Of a DNA stretch of 57,344 nucleotides, positions 41,137-50,591 are shown one piece after another. The DNA comes from Collinsella sp. (GTDB taxonomy: Bacteria; Actinomycetota; Coriobacteriia; Coriobacteriales; Coriobacteriaceae), in assembly GCA_019419405.1 (NCBI GenBank), contig DYAA01000106.1, positions 1 to 57,344 of the forward strand, written 5' to 3'. The first letter of the stretch is position 1; each line of letters opens with the position of its first letter. A program made the translations under genes and the position numbers. The notes below the pieces were generated by a model. That model had not been told where the DNA came from. It made no database searches and worked only from the letters and a program-made list of their open reading frames with translations.

Positions 41137-41285
41137 GGGTGCGACCTTTCGCGAAGCGGTACGTTGCAGTTCGTCTAAGTATAGACCGCCACCGCCACAA
41201 CGGTATGAAGCCGTGATAGATTAAGTTCATCGCAATGAATTACGAATCGCCGCGCATGGCGGCGTGGGGCGCCCAAGGAGGCACT

Positions 41286-41540
41286 ATGGAGTACGGATCG
41301 TTTAGGGCCGAGGAATTCGGCGACCTGCAGCGCCTGGTCGACGGGCTGTTTTACGACCGCCATGCCATCGACCGCCTGGACCTGATCGTACAGGCCGAAA
41401 TCTTGGACCTGGCGCCCGATCTCATGGAAATCGTCAACCTGCTACCGCCCGGCTATTACGACCGCCAGTCACTCTGCGACCAGCTCAACTCCGCCTTGGC
41501 CGCCCACGGCTGGGGCGCCGTCTACGGAACGGTGGAATAA
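41286..41540 (+). CDS. Hypothetical small protein, 84 aa
   Basis: ATG at 41286 follows GGAGG at four bases; an upstream in-frame ATG at 41235 lacks a site. The product is soluble, with FGDLQRLVDGLFYDRHAIDR and LLPPGYYDRQSLCDQLNSAL. I do not recognise the family. It is divergent from the aminotransferase and stands alone. Confidence 0.7.
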   Translation: MEYGSFRAEEFGDLQRLVDGLFYDRHAIDRLDLIVQAEILDLAPDLMEIVNLLPPGYYDRQSLCDQLNSALAAHGWGAVYGTVE

Positions 41541-41599
41541 GCCTCGAGGCCGGCGATTTGGCCCGCTTCCCGACCTTGGCGAGGCTTGTTTTAGGGCTT

Positions 41600-41829
41600 G
41601 TGGCCAAAAAAGGGCAAATATGAGTACTGTTACCTTTTTAGTAGCAGCGATTTTTGGTCGAAATCGGCAAAACTCGACTTGAAACTTCCTAATCACCGTC
41701 AGCTAGCGCCAAATTGGAAGTCGATGGTCACTCATTAACGTACAGTTCTTATAACTTTGTTCATTATTTTCCGCACCTAAAATGATACGCCGTTTGTGAC
41801 AGTACTCACAAACGGCGTTTTTTGACCAC
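41600..41829. repeat. MITE-like intergenic element, copy B
   Basis: The left end TGGCCAAAAAAGGGCAAATA continuing TGAGTACTGT matches copy A at 27033. The right end holds ACGCCGTTTGTGA-CAGTAC-TCACAAACGGCGT followed by TTTTTTG and then GACCA. Read on the minus strand it shows the core TGAGTACTGTCAC again. The middle shares an AT-rich stretch (TTTGTTCATTATTTTC against TTTGTTTATTATCTTC). The right hairpin also works as a plus-strand terminator. This fills the gap 41541-41913. Confidence 0.75.
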
Positions 41830-41913
41830 TGGCGTGTCTGGCAGGCGGCAAGCACCGCCAGAATCCGCATTTTGGACGCGCCCGAATCGGTTCTGGAGCC
41901 GGTTTTCGCGCTC

Positions 41914-43272
41914 TTACTCGTCTTTGGGCGAGGGATGCTTGCAGACCACGCTCATGTAGATCATGCCGAGCACGGCTGCGGTGACCGAACCGGCGAGAAT
42001 AGCGGCCTTGGCTGCAAGAACCTCAAACTGGGCCGTCGGGAAGGCAAGGCCGCTGATGAGAATCGACATGGTAAAGCCGATACCGCCCAGAATGCCCACG
42101 CCGGCAATCATGTGCCAGTTGACATTGTGCGGCAGCTCGCAGGCCTTAAGCTTAACCAGGGCAAACGTCATACCAAAGATGCCGATCGGCTTGCCCAGCA
42201 GCATGCCAAAGTACACGCCGAGCGTCACCGGATCGGTGAGCAGCGTGCTCATGTCCACGCCCACTAAACGAACCTGAGCGTTTACGAACGCAAAGATCGG
42301 CAGGATCACAAAGTTGACCGGCGTGGAGATCAGACGCTCCATGCGGATAAGCGGCGGGGTCACGCGGTGCATGACGCGCTCGACCTTGGTAGTCGAGACG
42401 GTAAAGTCATGCTGGCCCAGGATGTGTGCCTCGTCGTCGTAGCGGTCATCGAGCAGCGGCAGGCACTCGCCCAGCCAATCGGTGAGACTATCGAGCTTGA
42501 CGCCGCACTTGGCCGGAATGGTGAAGGCCAGGATGACGCCAGCAAGCGTGGCATGTACGCCGCTCTTGAACATGCAGAACCACAACAGCAGCCCCAGTAC
42601 CGAATACGGGGCAAGGCGGTAATGCTGCGTCTTGTTGAGCCACACGAGCGCGCAGGTCACAAGCGCGGCGGCGCCCAACCAAAACGGATTGGGGCTCTGA
42701 CCGTAGAAGATGGCGATGGCGGCGATGGAGATCAGGTCGTCGGCGATAGCGAGCGTCGAGAAGAACACGCGCACGCCGTTGGGAACGCGGTTGCCCAAAA
42801 GCGACAGCACGCCCAGCGCAAAGGCAATATCGGTTGCCATGGGGATGGCCCAACCGTTGCGGGCGCCGGCATGGTTAAAGATCAGGTAGATGCAGGCGGG
42901 AACGACGACGCCGCCCACCGCCGCCAACATGGGAAGCATGGCCTGACGCGGATTCTTGAGCTCGCCGACCGTCATCTCGTACTTAAGCTCAATGCCCACC
43001 AACAAAAAGAAAATCGCCATGAGGAAGTCGTTGACGAAAAGCTCAACGGTGAGACCAGCCGTAAGGTTGCCCAGGCCCACATACAGCGGGGTCTCCAAAA
43101 AGTGATGGATGGCCTCGTAGGCATCGGTGTTGGCGCAGATAACGGCGGCGATAGCGGCGAAGACCATGACGGCGGCGGAAATCGTGCCGTTCTCGGCGAT
43201 GCGCTCCCAAATGTCGTGACGTTCAAAGCGCTTGCGCTCACGAACGTTGAACAGCTGCTCAGTTGCTGCCAT
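41914..43272 (-). CDS. nhaA: Na+/H+ antiporter NhaA, 452 aa
   Basis: Polytopic antiporter exporting sodium in exchange for protons. NDFLMAIFFLLVGIELKYEM, PMATDIAFALGVLSLLGNRV and the double aspartate of the ion site in TLAIADDLISIAAIAIFYG are visible. A cytoplasmic loop near 280-310 is longer than in Escherichia coli (DRYDDEAHILGQHDF). Monocistronic by position. Confidence 0.95.
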   Translation of the reverse strand: MAATEQLFNVRERKRFERHDIWERIAENGTISAAVMVFAAIAAVICANTDAYEAIHHFLETPLYVGLGNLTAGLTVELFVNDFLMAIFFLLVGIELKYEMTVGELKNPRQAMLPMLAAVGGVVVPACIYLIFNHAGARNGWAIPMATDIAFALGVLSLLGNRVPNGVRVFFSTLAIADDLISIAAIAIFYGQSPNPFWLGAAALVTCALVWLNKTQHYRLAPYSVLGLLLWFCMFKSGVHATLAGVILAFTIPAKCGVKLDSLTDWLGECLPLLDDRYDDEAHILGQHDFTVSTTKVERVMHRVTPPLIRMERLISTPVNFVILPIFAFVNAQVRLVGVDMSTLLTDPVTLGVYFGMLLGKPIGIFGMTFALVKLKACELPHNVNWHMIAGVGILGGIGFTMSILISGLAFPTAQFEVLAAKAAILAGSVTAAVLGMIYMSVVCKHPSPKDE

Positions 43273-43480
43273 GGGCGGCTCCTTTCACGGGAAAGCTCCC
43301 GTCTTAAAAAAGCACGGCCCGCCCAAGTGGCGGCGCCGCGCTCTAACGTATTACGCTTGCATCTAGCCTACCCTGCACGACAAGCACGCAGGCGTGGCCG
43401 AAAAGCGGAACCACAGGTTGAACATTATTTGCTCAACGGCACGGGCACGCCTGTCCAAGAGACGACGCGGCGCCGTGCAC

Positions 43481-43520
43481 AAAAAACGACCGGAGCGCGG
43501 GACGTCCGCGATCCGGTCGT
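43481..43520 (-). terminator. Terminator after ppaC
   Basis: Read leftward, ACGACCGGAT and TCCGGTCGT form a stem around a GC-rich loop, followed by TTTTTTG. Confidence 0.85.
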
Positions 43521-43539
43521 GGCGTTTGGTCAACTAAAC

Positions 43540-44463
43540 CTAGCAGGCGGCCATGATGGGGGCAGCGACCTGCTTCTTACGGGAGAGGACACCCGGCATC
43601 CAGACGCCGTCGTGCTCGTCGGCAATGCCCAGGCCCTTCTGAGCGGCCTCGGTCTCGCCCTCGAGCAGGACCTGCGAGCCCTCCTCCATGATGTCGGTGA
43701 TGCACAGGACAATGCCATCGGCACCCTTCTCGGCGGCGTAGGCGCGCATGGCCTCGCGAATCTCGTCGATCATGCCGAGCGCACGACTCTTGTCGACGGT
43801 CTCGTACTGGCCGATGAGCAGCTTCTTGCCGGCGGGCTCGAACATCTTGATGTCGTTGCCGACCATCTCGGCTGCGGTGAAGGAGCCGGACGGACGGGTG
43901 AGGAAGACCTCCATGCCAAACTTGACCGGGTCGACACCCACCTGCTCGCCGAGCTTGGCGGCGACAGCGCGGTCGACATCGGTGGTGGTGGGGCTCTTGA
44001 GCATGAGCGTGTCGGTCATCATGGCCGAGAGCAGCAGCTTGGCCTGGACGTCGGAAAGCTCAACGCCGAGCACGCCGGCGAGCTTGGTGACGATGGTGCA
44101 GCTGGAGCCCCAGGGCAGGCAGATGTAATGCAGCGGGCCGGCGGTCTCGAAGTCGCCGATGCGGTGATGATCGACAACGCCAAAGACCGTGGCGTCCTTA
44201 AGGCCGGCGACGGACTGGGCAGACTCGTTGTGGTCGGTGAGGACGACGAGCTGACCGGCCTCGACGGACTCGATCACGCGGGGCTCGGCGATGCCGGCGT
44301 CGGCGAGCAGCTTGGCGGACTCGGCCGGAAGCTGACCAAGGGCGCAGGCCTCGTAGGTGTTGCCGGCATACTCAACCTGGTTGAGCAGCTGGGACAGGAC
44401 GACGGCGCTCATGATGGCGTCGTTATCGGGGTTCTGGTGACCAAAGACAAGAACGTTTGCCAT
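43540..44463 (-). CDS. ppaC: Manganese-dependent inorganic pyrophosphatase, family II, 307 aa
   Basis: DHH-family enzyme. Metal ligands are visible in VFGHQNPDNDAIMSA, MTDT and FGVVDHHRIGDF. The C-terminal substrate segment is VLSRKKQVAAPI. Family II enzymes are typical of Firmicutes and some Actinobacteria. It is followed by a terminator. Confidence 0.96.
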   Translation of the reverse strand: MANVLVFGHQNPDNDAIMSAVVLSQLLNQVEYAGNTYEACALGQLPAESAKLLADAGIAEPRVIESVEAGQLVVLTDHNESAQSVAGLKDATVFGVVDHHRIGDFETAGPLHYICLPWGSSCTIVTKLAGVLGVELSDVQAKLLLSAMMTDTLMLKSPTTTDVDRAVAAKLGEQVGVDPVKFGMEVFLTRPSGSFTAAEMVGNDIKMFEPAGKKLLIGQYETVDKSRALGMIDEIREAMRAYAAEKGADGIVLCITDIMEEGSQVLLEGETEAAQKGLGIADEHDGVWMPGVLSRKKQVAAPIMAAC

Positions 44464-44573
44464 GGATATCCTCCACTTGATATGTGTACTTGGACGTAGC
44501 TATGGTAGCACGCCGATGCCGAGCCTTCGCAGACGGAAGGGCTACGGCATATTTTGGGGCAGGCATGGAGGCC

Positions 44574-44625
44574 AAGGCTGTCCCTTTTGCACCATGTTGG
44601 TGCAAAGTAACCTGGCCCCCTTGCA
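44574..44625. repeat. REP-like palindrome
   Basis: TTTTGCACCA-TG-TTGGTGCAAAG sits within GGCTGTCCC on the left and AACCTGGCCCCC on the right. A related sequence lies at 54725-54772 (GTCTGCACCA, TTGGTGCAAAG, AACCTGACCCC). Such motifs resemble REP sequences moved by RAYT (Y1_Tnp) transposases. Confidence 0.6.
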
Positions 44626-44629
44626 CCAG

Positions 44630-45583
44630 CTATTTGCCGGCGGCGCGCAGGGCTACGTAAGCGGCACCGATGATGCCGGCGTCGTTGCCGAGCGAGGCGA
44701 CCTCAATGGGCGTCTCGCGCGAGGCGGAAAGCGCGTAGTGCTTAAAGTGCTCGCGGACCTTGTCGAGGTAGACGTCGGCCGAGGCGGAGGCGCCGCCGCC
44801 GATCAGGAACATCTCGGGGTCGACCACGTTGGCGATAAGCGCCAGAGCGCGACCGAGATAATCGGCCATGGTATCAGCCGCGGCCAGCGCAAGCTTGTCG
44901 CCCTCGCGGCAAGCTTGGAACACGTCCTTGGAATCGGAGGGGCCGGTGAGCTCGATGGGCTCGACGCCCGCCTTCTTGCATTCGGCAAGGTAGTTGCTCA
45001 CCACGCCAGTGGCGCTGGAATACTGCTCCAGGTGGCCATGGCCGCCACAGCCGCAGGTGCGCTCCTCGTCGGGATTCAGGCACATGTGGCCAATCTCGCC
45101 GCCGGCGCCCACAACGCCCGACACCACGTCGCCGTTGACGATAACGCCGCCGCCCACGCCGGTACCGATGGTGACCATCACCACGTTCTGCACGCCCTTG
45201 GCAGAGCCGAGCCAGGCCTCGCCCATGGCAGCAGCGTTGGCATCGTTCTCGTACTTAACGACCGCGTCGGGGCAGTGCTCCTGAATGGCGATCCTAAGCT
45301 CGGGCAGGTTAATGGCAATGTTGGCCTTGACCTTGGCATCGCCCGAGGCCGGGATGGGGCACGGAACGGCCAGGCCAATGCCAGCCACAAAGGCACGCGG
45401 AATCTGCGCCTTGGCGACCACCTGGTCGATCGCCTCGGTCACCGCGGCAAAGCCCGCAGCGTCAACGATGGGAGGCGTGGGTACGCTGGCCTTGGCAAGC
45501 AGGTTGCCGTCCTCATCGAACAGGCCCTCCTTAACCGAAGTGCCGCCGACGTCGATGCCGATGTAGTACTGCTTAGGTTCCAT
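44630..45583 (-). CDS. ROK-family glucokinase, 317 aa
   Basis: ROK sugar kinase. ATP loop IGIDVGGTSVKEGLFDEDG, sugar-binding KYENDANAAAMGEAWLGSA, and the ROK zinc motif GEIGHMCLNPDEERTCGCG with GHLE are present. ATG at 45583 has AAAGGTGGG. It follows the cellobiose PTS operon and lies before ppaC. It would phosphorylate free glucose released by beta-glucosidase action. Confidence 0.92.
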   Translation of the reverse strand: MEPKQYYIGIDVGGTSVKEGLFDEDGNLLAKASVPTPPIVDAAGFAAVTEAIDQVVAKAQIPRAFVAGIGLAVPCPIPASGDAKVKANIAINLPELRIAIQEHCPDAVVKYENDANAAAMGEAWLGSAKGVQNVVMVTIGTGVGGGVIVNGDVVSGVVGAGGEIGHMCLNPDEERTCGCGGHGHLEQYSSATGVVSNYLAECKKAGVEPIELTGPSDSKDVFQACREGDKLALAAADTMADYLGRALALIANVVDPEMFLIGGGASASADVYLDKVREHFKHYALSASRETPIEVASLGNDAGIIGAAYVALRAAGK

Positions 45584-45636
45584 GGGAGCCCACCTTTCTC
45601 GTTTAAACATTGCCTGTATGGTACCGCTCCTAAGAC

Positions 45637-45678
45637 AAAAACCTGCCAAAAAGGGACAGGTTTGTTTTGGCAGGTTTT
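45637..45678. repeat. Inverted repeat with terminator-like T-run
   Basis: AAAACCTGCCAAAA pairs with TTTTGGCAGGTTTT; the loop holds AGGGACAGG. On the minus strand TTTTTGTCTTA follows. It could end the PTS operon as a second terminator. The loop word resembles the REP-like hairpins. Confidence 0.6.
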
Positions 45679-45730
45679 ATCTGGGAAAATGCGAACGCCC
45701 GCTCATCAGCTCGCGCAAGGCCTTCGCCAA

Positions 45731-45766
45731 ATATAAAGGCGCCGGAAGGCGGAGGCTCCCGGCGCC
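45731..45766 (-). terminator. Terminator after the cellobiose PTS operon
   Basis: Read leftward, GGCGCCGG pairs with CCGGCGCC, followed by TTTATATTT. Confidence 0.8.
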
Positions 45767-45824
45767 CGTGAAAGGGACTGAATTGTCTGGTGGGCCGAAC
45801 GGTCCGTCGCGGCGATAACGCCGA

Positions 45825-46157
45825 CTAGGCCGTGCGCGCCTGCAGCAGCTTGTGGACCTCGATGAGCTCCGTGGCCATGACGCGCATGGTCTCGGTGCCT
45901 GCCATCTGGTCCTCGGCATGCAGCAGAATCAGCGGGGCCTCGCCGTTACGCTCGCCATTGGCCTCCTTTTTAAGGAGCCCCATGTGAACATCGTGACCAC
46001 CGTTGTAAGCCTCGTCACCCTGCTTGATAAGCTCCTCGGCGGCGTCAAAATCGCCCTCCTTGGCCTTTTGCACGGCATTGATGTACATGCTCTTGGCGGT
46101 TCCGACGAAACTGATGATCTCAAAGCAGGTCATCTGCAGCTCGTTCATATCCTCCAT
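45825..46157 (-). CDS. celC: PTS lactose/cellobiose-family IIA component, 110 aa
   Basis: Three-helix phosphocarrier. The active histidine lies in APLILLHAEDQMAGTETM, about residue 78-80, and the N-terminus is MTCFEIISFVGTAKSMYINA. ATG at 46157 has AGGTG upstream and follows the IIB stop by about 10 bases. Order in the operon is GH1, IIC, IIB, IIA. Confidence 0.93.
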   Translation of the reverse strand: MEDMNELQMTCFEIISFVGTAKSMYINAVQKAKEGDFDAAEELIKQGDEAYNGGHDVHMGLLKKEANGERNGEAPLILLHAEDQMAGTETMRVMATELIEVHKLLQARTA

Positions 46158-46166
46158 GCGCTGCAC

Positions 46167-46469
46167 CTAGCCCATCACGCTGACGCAGTGGTCGATGATG
46201 CCAGCAGCGTTCATGCGGCCGTAGTCGACCATGTTGATGACCTCAACCGGGAAGCGGCCAGCGGCCTCCTTCTCAAAATCGCCCTTGGTGTAGCCAATCT
46301 GCGGGCCGAGCAGCAAGATATCGCACTCGTCCAGGTGATCGTGAGCCTCGTTCATAGGACGGGCCTCGACCTCGATGTCCAGACCACGGCTTGCGACCTC
46401 GGACTGCATCTTCTGGACCAGCAGGCTCGTGGACATGCCGGCATTGCAGCAAAGCATGATCTTCTTCAT
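46167..46469 (-). CDS. celA: PTS cellobiose-family IIB component, 100 aa
   Basis: The active cysteine is at about residue 8 in KKIMLCCNAGMSTSLLVQKM. GPQIGYTKGDFEKEA is typical. A strong AAGGAGG lies before the ATG. The enzyme passes phosphate from IIA to the imported beta-glucoside. Confidence 0.94.
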   Translation of the reverse strand: MKKIMLCCNAGMSTSLLVQKMQSEVASRGLDIEVEARPMNEAHDHLDECDILLLGPQIGYTKGDFEKEAAGRFPVEVINMVDYGRMNAAGIIDHCVSVMG

Positions 46470-46540
46470 GGTTTCCTCCTTATAACTGCGCGGCGCGCAG
46501 ACGACAACTGGTTTTATTCCTTGCGGCTACTGTACCCACC

Positions 46541-46560
46541 CCCTGCGTCTTTACGCAGGG
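46541..46560 (-). repeat. Small hairpin between celB and celA
   Basis: CCCTGCGT-CTTT-ACGCAGGG lies in the 153-base gap between IIC and IIB. It may set the ratio of the two proteins by processing or partial termination. Confidence 0.5.
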
Positions 46561-46622
46561 AGAGCCGCGAGCACCGGCACCGCGTACCGGCGCCCGCAAC
46601 AATGAAAGGGAAAACGAACCGT

Positions 46623-47975
46623 TTAGGCGTTCTGCTCGGCAAGGGCCTCCTGCTTGGCGATGGCCTTCTCGGAGATCCTCATAAAGGGCAGGTAGACAAC
46701 CATGCCGATGACAAGCTCGAGGGCCTGCCATACGCCGGCGCGCCAGTCAAAGCCCGTGGCAAGCAGGGCGTTAATGACGGGAGGCATGGTCCAAGGCACC
46801 TGGGCGATGCAGGGGCTGATGATGCCCGCGCAGGTCAGGCCATAGGTGATGCCGATGAACAGGTCGGGAAGAAGCACGAACGGAATCATGAGCGGCAGGT
46901 TGTACACGACGGGGTAACCGTAGATGACCGGCTCGTTGATGTTAAACAGGCCAGGAACGATAGCCATCTTGGCAACGGTCTTGGAAGCCTTGTTCTTAGA
47001 GAACAGGAAGGTATCGAGCAGGAGCATGAGGGTGCAGCCCGAGCCGCCGATAAGGGCGAAGCTGTTGACGATCTGCATGTTCATGTAGTGATCGGGCTGG
47101 ATGGTGCCGCCGGCGGCAAAGGTAGCCATGTTGTCGACGATGAGCATGGTCAGGATCGGCTCGACGGTAGCGCCAGAGATGGTGGACTGGTGAATGCCGA
47201 CGCAGAACAGCAGGTTCGCAAGAGTGTAGATGAGGATAACAGCCCACGGACCGGCGTTCATGATGCTCTTGAGCGGGTTGGAAATACACGTGGAGATGAT
47301 GGTGCACAGATCGGTGCCGGCAAACACGGCGAGCAGCGCTGCGGCAACTGCGAAGATCGAGAGGTTGAGCAGCATCGGGATCATGACGTTAAAGGAGTTG
47401 GAGACCGCGGGGGGCACACCCTCGCCCAGCTTTACTTTAAGCTTCTCGACGCCGGAAATCTTGATGAAGAGCGTGACGGAGAGCAGGGCGATGATAATAG
47501 CCGCGAACAGACCGTTGGTACCGGTGTTGGCAGTCGAAAGGGCGCCCGTGACCTCGGCAGAGGTGATCTTGTCGGTGAGCAGCGGACTCGTGGCGGCAAG
47601 CGTGGCGGTGATCTGCTGCGGCATCATGATAACGAAAGCAGAGATAGCGACGACCACGCAGGCAAGCGGGTTATCGAAGCGCTCGTTCTTAGCGAGGCTG
47701 TAGCCGATCAATCCGGCCAAGACAATGGCAGAGACGTTGAGGGTGCCCAGCGTAATTGCCGAACCCCAGGTCTGAAGATTGGCAAGACCCGCCGCATCGA
47801 GCGGGAACAGAGGGAACACGACGTTGTTAATAAGAACCGCGATACCCGCAAGGATATAGAGCGGCGTGATGGTTGCGAAGGCATCGCGCAGGGAACGCAG
47901 GTGAACCTGGTTTCCCACCTTCGCAGAGACCTCGGCAAATTTGTCGAGGAAGCTCTTTCCGTTTTCACTGGCCAT
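46623..47975 (-). CDS. celB: PTS lactose/cellobiose-family IIC permease, 450 aa
   Basis: Polytopic permease for beta-glucosides. Family marks are LYILAGIAVLINNVVFPLF, GVHQST in the form CVGIHQSTISGATVEP, and NINEPVIYGYPVVYN. The length is normal. It lies between the GH1 gene (upstream) and IIB. Specificity for cellobiose, gentiobiose or aryl-glucosides is not resolved by sequence. Confidence 0.94.
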   Translation of the reverse strand: MASENGKSFLDKFAEVSAKVGNQVHLRSLRDAFATITPLYILAGIAVLINNVVFPLFPLDAAGLANLQTWGSAITLGTLNVSAIVLAGLIGYSLAKNERFDNPLACVVVAISAFVIMMPQQITATLAATSPLLTDKITSAEVTGALSTANTGTNGLFAAIIIALLSVTLFIKISGVEKLKVKLGEGVPPAVSNSFNVMIPMLLNLSIFAVAAALLAVFAGTDLCTIISTCISNPLKSIMNAGPWAVILIYTLANLLFCVGIHQSTISGATVEPILTMLIVDNMATFAAGGTIQPDHYMNMQIVNSFALIGGSGCTLMLLLDTFLFSKNKASKTVAKMAIVPGLFNINEPVIYGYPVVYNLPLMIPFVLLPDLFIGITYGLTCAGIISPCIAQVPWTMPPVINALLATGFDWRAGVWQALELVIGMVVYLPFMRISEKAIAKQEALAEQNA

Positions 47976-48095
47976 GATTGCTCCTAACTATCAAATCCGG
48001 CCTTTTCCTATGCGCACGGTGGTCTGTCGCCCTTTGCCACCAGATGTGCCATGTTTTGCGCGCGGCGGCGCGCGGTCTGGGCGCTCGCCCGGTCG

Positions 48096-49496
48096 CTAGT
48101 CAACCACGTGGGTCGTTGCGACCTGCTTGAGCCAAGCTGCAGACTTCTTAAGGCGGCGCTTGTAGCCGTCCATGAGGTCGACCTCGACAAAGCCGTAACG
48201 GTTCTTAAAGGCATTAGCCCAAGACCAGTTATCGATGACGGCCCAATAATGGTATCCGCGGCATTTGGCGCCCTCGGCGATTGCCTTGGCAACCCACTCC
48301 AGGTGCTGGCGCACAAAGTCGACGCGGTAGTCGTCCTGAATGGTCCCTTCGGCGTCACGGTTCTTGTATTCGTCCATGATGCCGATACCGTTCTCGGATA
48401 CAAACCACTCAAGATCGGGGTAGTTCTTAGCGCAGTCCATGCCAAAGTCGTAGAGGCCCTGCGGGTAGATTTCCCAGCCGCGGCTCTCGTTCATAACGGC
48501 GTCGGGCCATACGTACTCGTCGGCAAAGTGCGGCAGACCGTACTGGTCGATCTTGCTCGCCGGAGCCTGAACGCGCGTGGGATGGTAGTAGTTACAACCG
48601 AGCCAGTCGACAACGCCCTGCTTGAGGATCTCTTGGTCGCCGGCACGGAACGGAAGTTTAACGCCGCCCTCGGCCAGGCTGTCGAGCACGTCGGCGGGAA
48701 GCTCGCCCTTGGTAATAAGGTCGAGCCACCAGCGATTGTTGATACCGCTGGTCATACGCACGGCCTCGAGGTCTGCCTCGCTGGGGTTCTCCTTGGTATA
48801 GACCGGGGTAAAGCAGTTGATCATGCCGATCTTGGCGTCGGCGCGAACGGCGCCCTCGTCATAGGCGCGGCGGTAGTTGGCCACAGCCAGCGCGTGCGCC
48901 AGCGAGATGTGATACTGCACGGTGCGGGCGCGGTTATAGTCATGGAGCTGCGGGTACCACACGCCCTCCTGATAGCGCTGCTCGGGCTCGACGATGGGCT
49001 CGTTAAAGGTGAACCAGTACTTGATCTCCTGGCCAAACTCGCGGAAGGCAACGTCGGCGTAATGAGCGTACGCCTCGACGACCTCACGGCTCTCCCAACC
49101 ACCACGGTCAAAGAGGTAGGTAGGCATGTCAAAGTGGTACAGGTTGACGAACGGCTCCAGGCCGGCCTCGCGAGAGGCACGGAACAGCTCGTGATACCAC
49201 GCGGCGCCCTCCTCATTGAGGTTGCCGTTAGCATCGAGCAGGCGACTCCACTGGATGGAGGTGCGGTAGGTATCCAGGCCCAAGTCCTTCAAAATGCGAA
49301 GGTCCTCCTGGTATTTAGCCATAAAGTCATTGCCAGCATAAGAGCCAACGCGGTTATAGAACGAATCCAGATCCTGGATGGACCAGGTATCCCACAGGTT
49401 CTCGAGCTTGCCGCCCTGGTTCCACTGACCCTCAGTCTGCGGGCCGGACATAGCGGCGCCAAAGAAGAAGTCACGGGGCAGCTGATACTGAGCCAT
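48096..49496 (-). CDS. GH1 6-phospho-beta-glucosidase, 466 aa
   Basis: Splits the phosphorylated beta-glucoside after uptake by the PTS. The acid/base glutamate lies in KYWFTFNEPIVEPEQ, the nucleophile in EWFVSENGIGIMDEY. The C-terminal KKSAAWLKQV carries phosphate-binding-type residues. ATG at 49496 has GAGGAC upstream. It is the first gene of the operon, divergent from a GntR regulator. Confidence 0.94.
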   Translation of the reverse strand: MAQYQLPRDFFFGAAMSGPQTEGQWNQGGKLENLWDTWSIQDLDSFYNRVGSYAGNDFMAKYQEDLRILKDLGLDTYRTSIQWSRLLDANGNLNEEGAAWYHELFRASREAGLEPFVNLYHFDMPTYLFDRGGWESREVVEAYAHYADVAFREFGQEIKYWFTFNEPIVEPEQRYQEGVWYPQLHDYNRARTVQYHISLAHALAVANYRRAYDEGAVRADAKIGMINCFTPVYTKENPSEADLEAVRMTSGINNRWWLDLITKGELPADVLDSLAEGGVKLPFRAGDQEILKQGVVDWLGCNYYHPTRVQAPASKIDQYGLPHFADEYVWPDAVMNESRGWEIYPQGLYDFGMDCAKNYPDLEWFVSENGIGIMDEYKNRDAEGTIQDDYRVDFVRQHLEWVAKAIAEGAKCRGYHYWAVIDNWSWANAFKNRYGFVEVDLMDGYKRRLKKSAAWLKQVATTHVVD

Positions 49497-49662
49497 CAAA
49501 GTCCTCGCTTTCGTGTCTAGAGCTTTCGGTTGGAGACGGGTTTGCTTTGACAAGTTATCCGGCGCGGGCGCGCACCGGTTATCCAGATATCCAGCCCGCC
49601 AAAACAAAACCGTCCCCAAACGGTCGGCCCTGCCGGCGGCAGGGTTCCGTTCGTTGCGTACA

Positions 49663-49690
49663 ACTATAGCGCTCTAATTTCTAAAGTAAA
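49663..49690 (-). promoter_or_regulatory. Probable promoter of the cellobiose PTS operon
   Basis: On the minus strand TTTACT and TATAGT are 16 bases apart (49690-49663). It lies in the 300-base divergent region 49497-49798, where the GntR regulator at 49799 probably binds. A leader of about 160 bases would precede the GH1 start. Confidence 0.55.
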
Positions 49691-49798
49691 GCGTCTTTTT
49701 GTTTTTTCTTTCTCGGACTTCTTATATAAAAGTAATATGGGTGCCTCGTTGGGGGTTATACTTACTTGCGTATTCTTATATGTCGGAAAGGAGGTTCC

Positions 49799-50518
49799 AT
49801 GATTCCCAAATACGAGGCGATAGCTGCAGATATCCGTCGAAGCATCGAGGATGGCGCTCTTAAACCGGGCGACAAGCTACCCACCGTCGTTGAGTTCTGT
49901 GAGCTCTATAGCGTTTCCAAAATCACCGTCAAACGAGCTATCGAGCAGATCACCGAAGAGGGTCTTGTTACCAGCCGGCGCGGATCGGGCACCTACGTTA
50001 AAGACACGGCGGGGCTTCCCGACAAGGCGTTTTTCCAGGGCAAGAACGACCGCGCCCAGGGCTTTTCGTATGAGCACCGCGGGGAGAAGGTAACCTCGGT
50101 GGTCTACGATTTCTCGATTGTCAATCCACCGGCAGAGGTTGCGACTCAGCTGGGAATTGCCGAGGATGACTTTGCCTATCACATCGTGCGCGTGCGCCAG
50201 GTCGACGAGAAGCCCATCGTTATCGAGTACACCTACATGCCCCTCGAGCTGATTCCGGGCCTTAAAAAGAAAGACCTGTATGGATCGGTCTACAGCTTCA
50301 TCCGCGAGCAATGCGGGCTGAAGATTTCGAGCTTCCACCGCACCATTCGCGCCGTAGCGGCAACCGAGGAAGAGGCTGAGCGCCTGGACACCAAACCCGG
50401 CTCTCCCCTGCTCGAGCTCAACCAGATTGGCTTTTTGGATAGCGGCACCGCCTTTGAGCATTCGATCTCGCGCAACGTTGGTGACCGCTTTGAGCTGCAC
50501 AACGTAACGTTGGCATAG
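49799..50518 (+). CDS. GntR/HutC-family regulator of the beta-glucoside operon, 239 aa
   Basis: N-terminal winged helix: GDKLPTVVEFCELYSVSKIT and GLVTSRRGSGTYV. The C-terminal UTRA domain runs from about residue 85, with RVRQVDEKPIVIEYTYMPLE and LDSGTAFEHSISRNVGDRFE. GGAAAGGAGG precedes the ATG. Divergent position to the GH1-PTS operon points to a BglR-like role responding to a phosphorylated beta-glucoside. Confidence 0.88.
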   Translation: MIPKYEAIAADIRRSIEDGALKPGDKLPTVVEFCELYSVSKITVKRAIEQITEEGLVTSRRGSGTYVKDTAGLPDKAFFQGKNDRAQGFSYEHRGEKVTSVVYDFSIVNPPAEVATQLGIAEDDFAYHIVRVRQVDEKPIVIEYTYMPLELIPGLKKKDLYGSVYSFIREQCGLKISSFHRTIRAVAATEEEAERLDTKPGSPLLELNQIGFLDSGTAFEHSISRNVGDRFELHNVTLA

Positions 50519-50591
50519 TTTTGTAGTCATGCGGGCGCTCGTTATGGCTCGTTTAGAGTGGGCAACCGCACAACACCATGGGGGTATGAAC

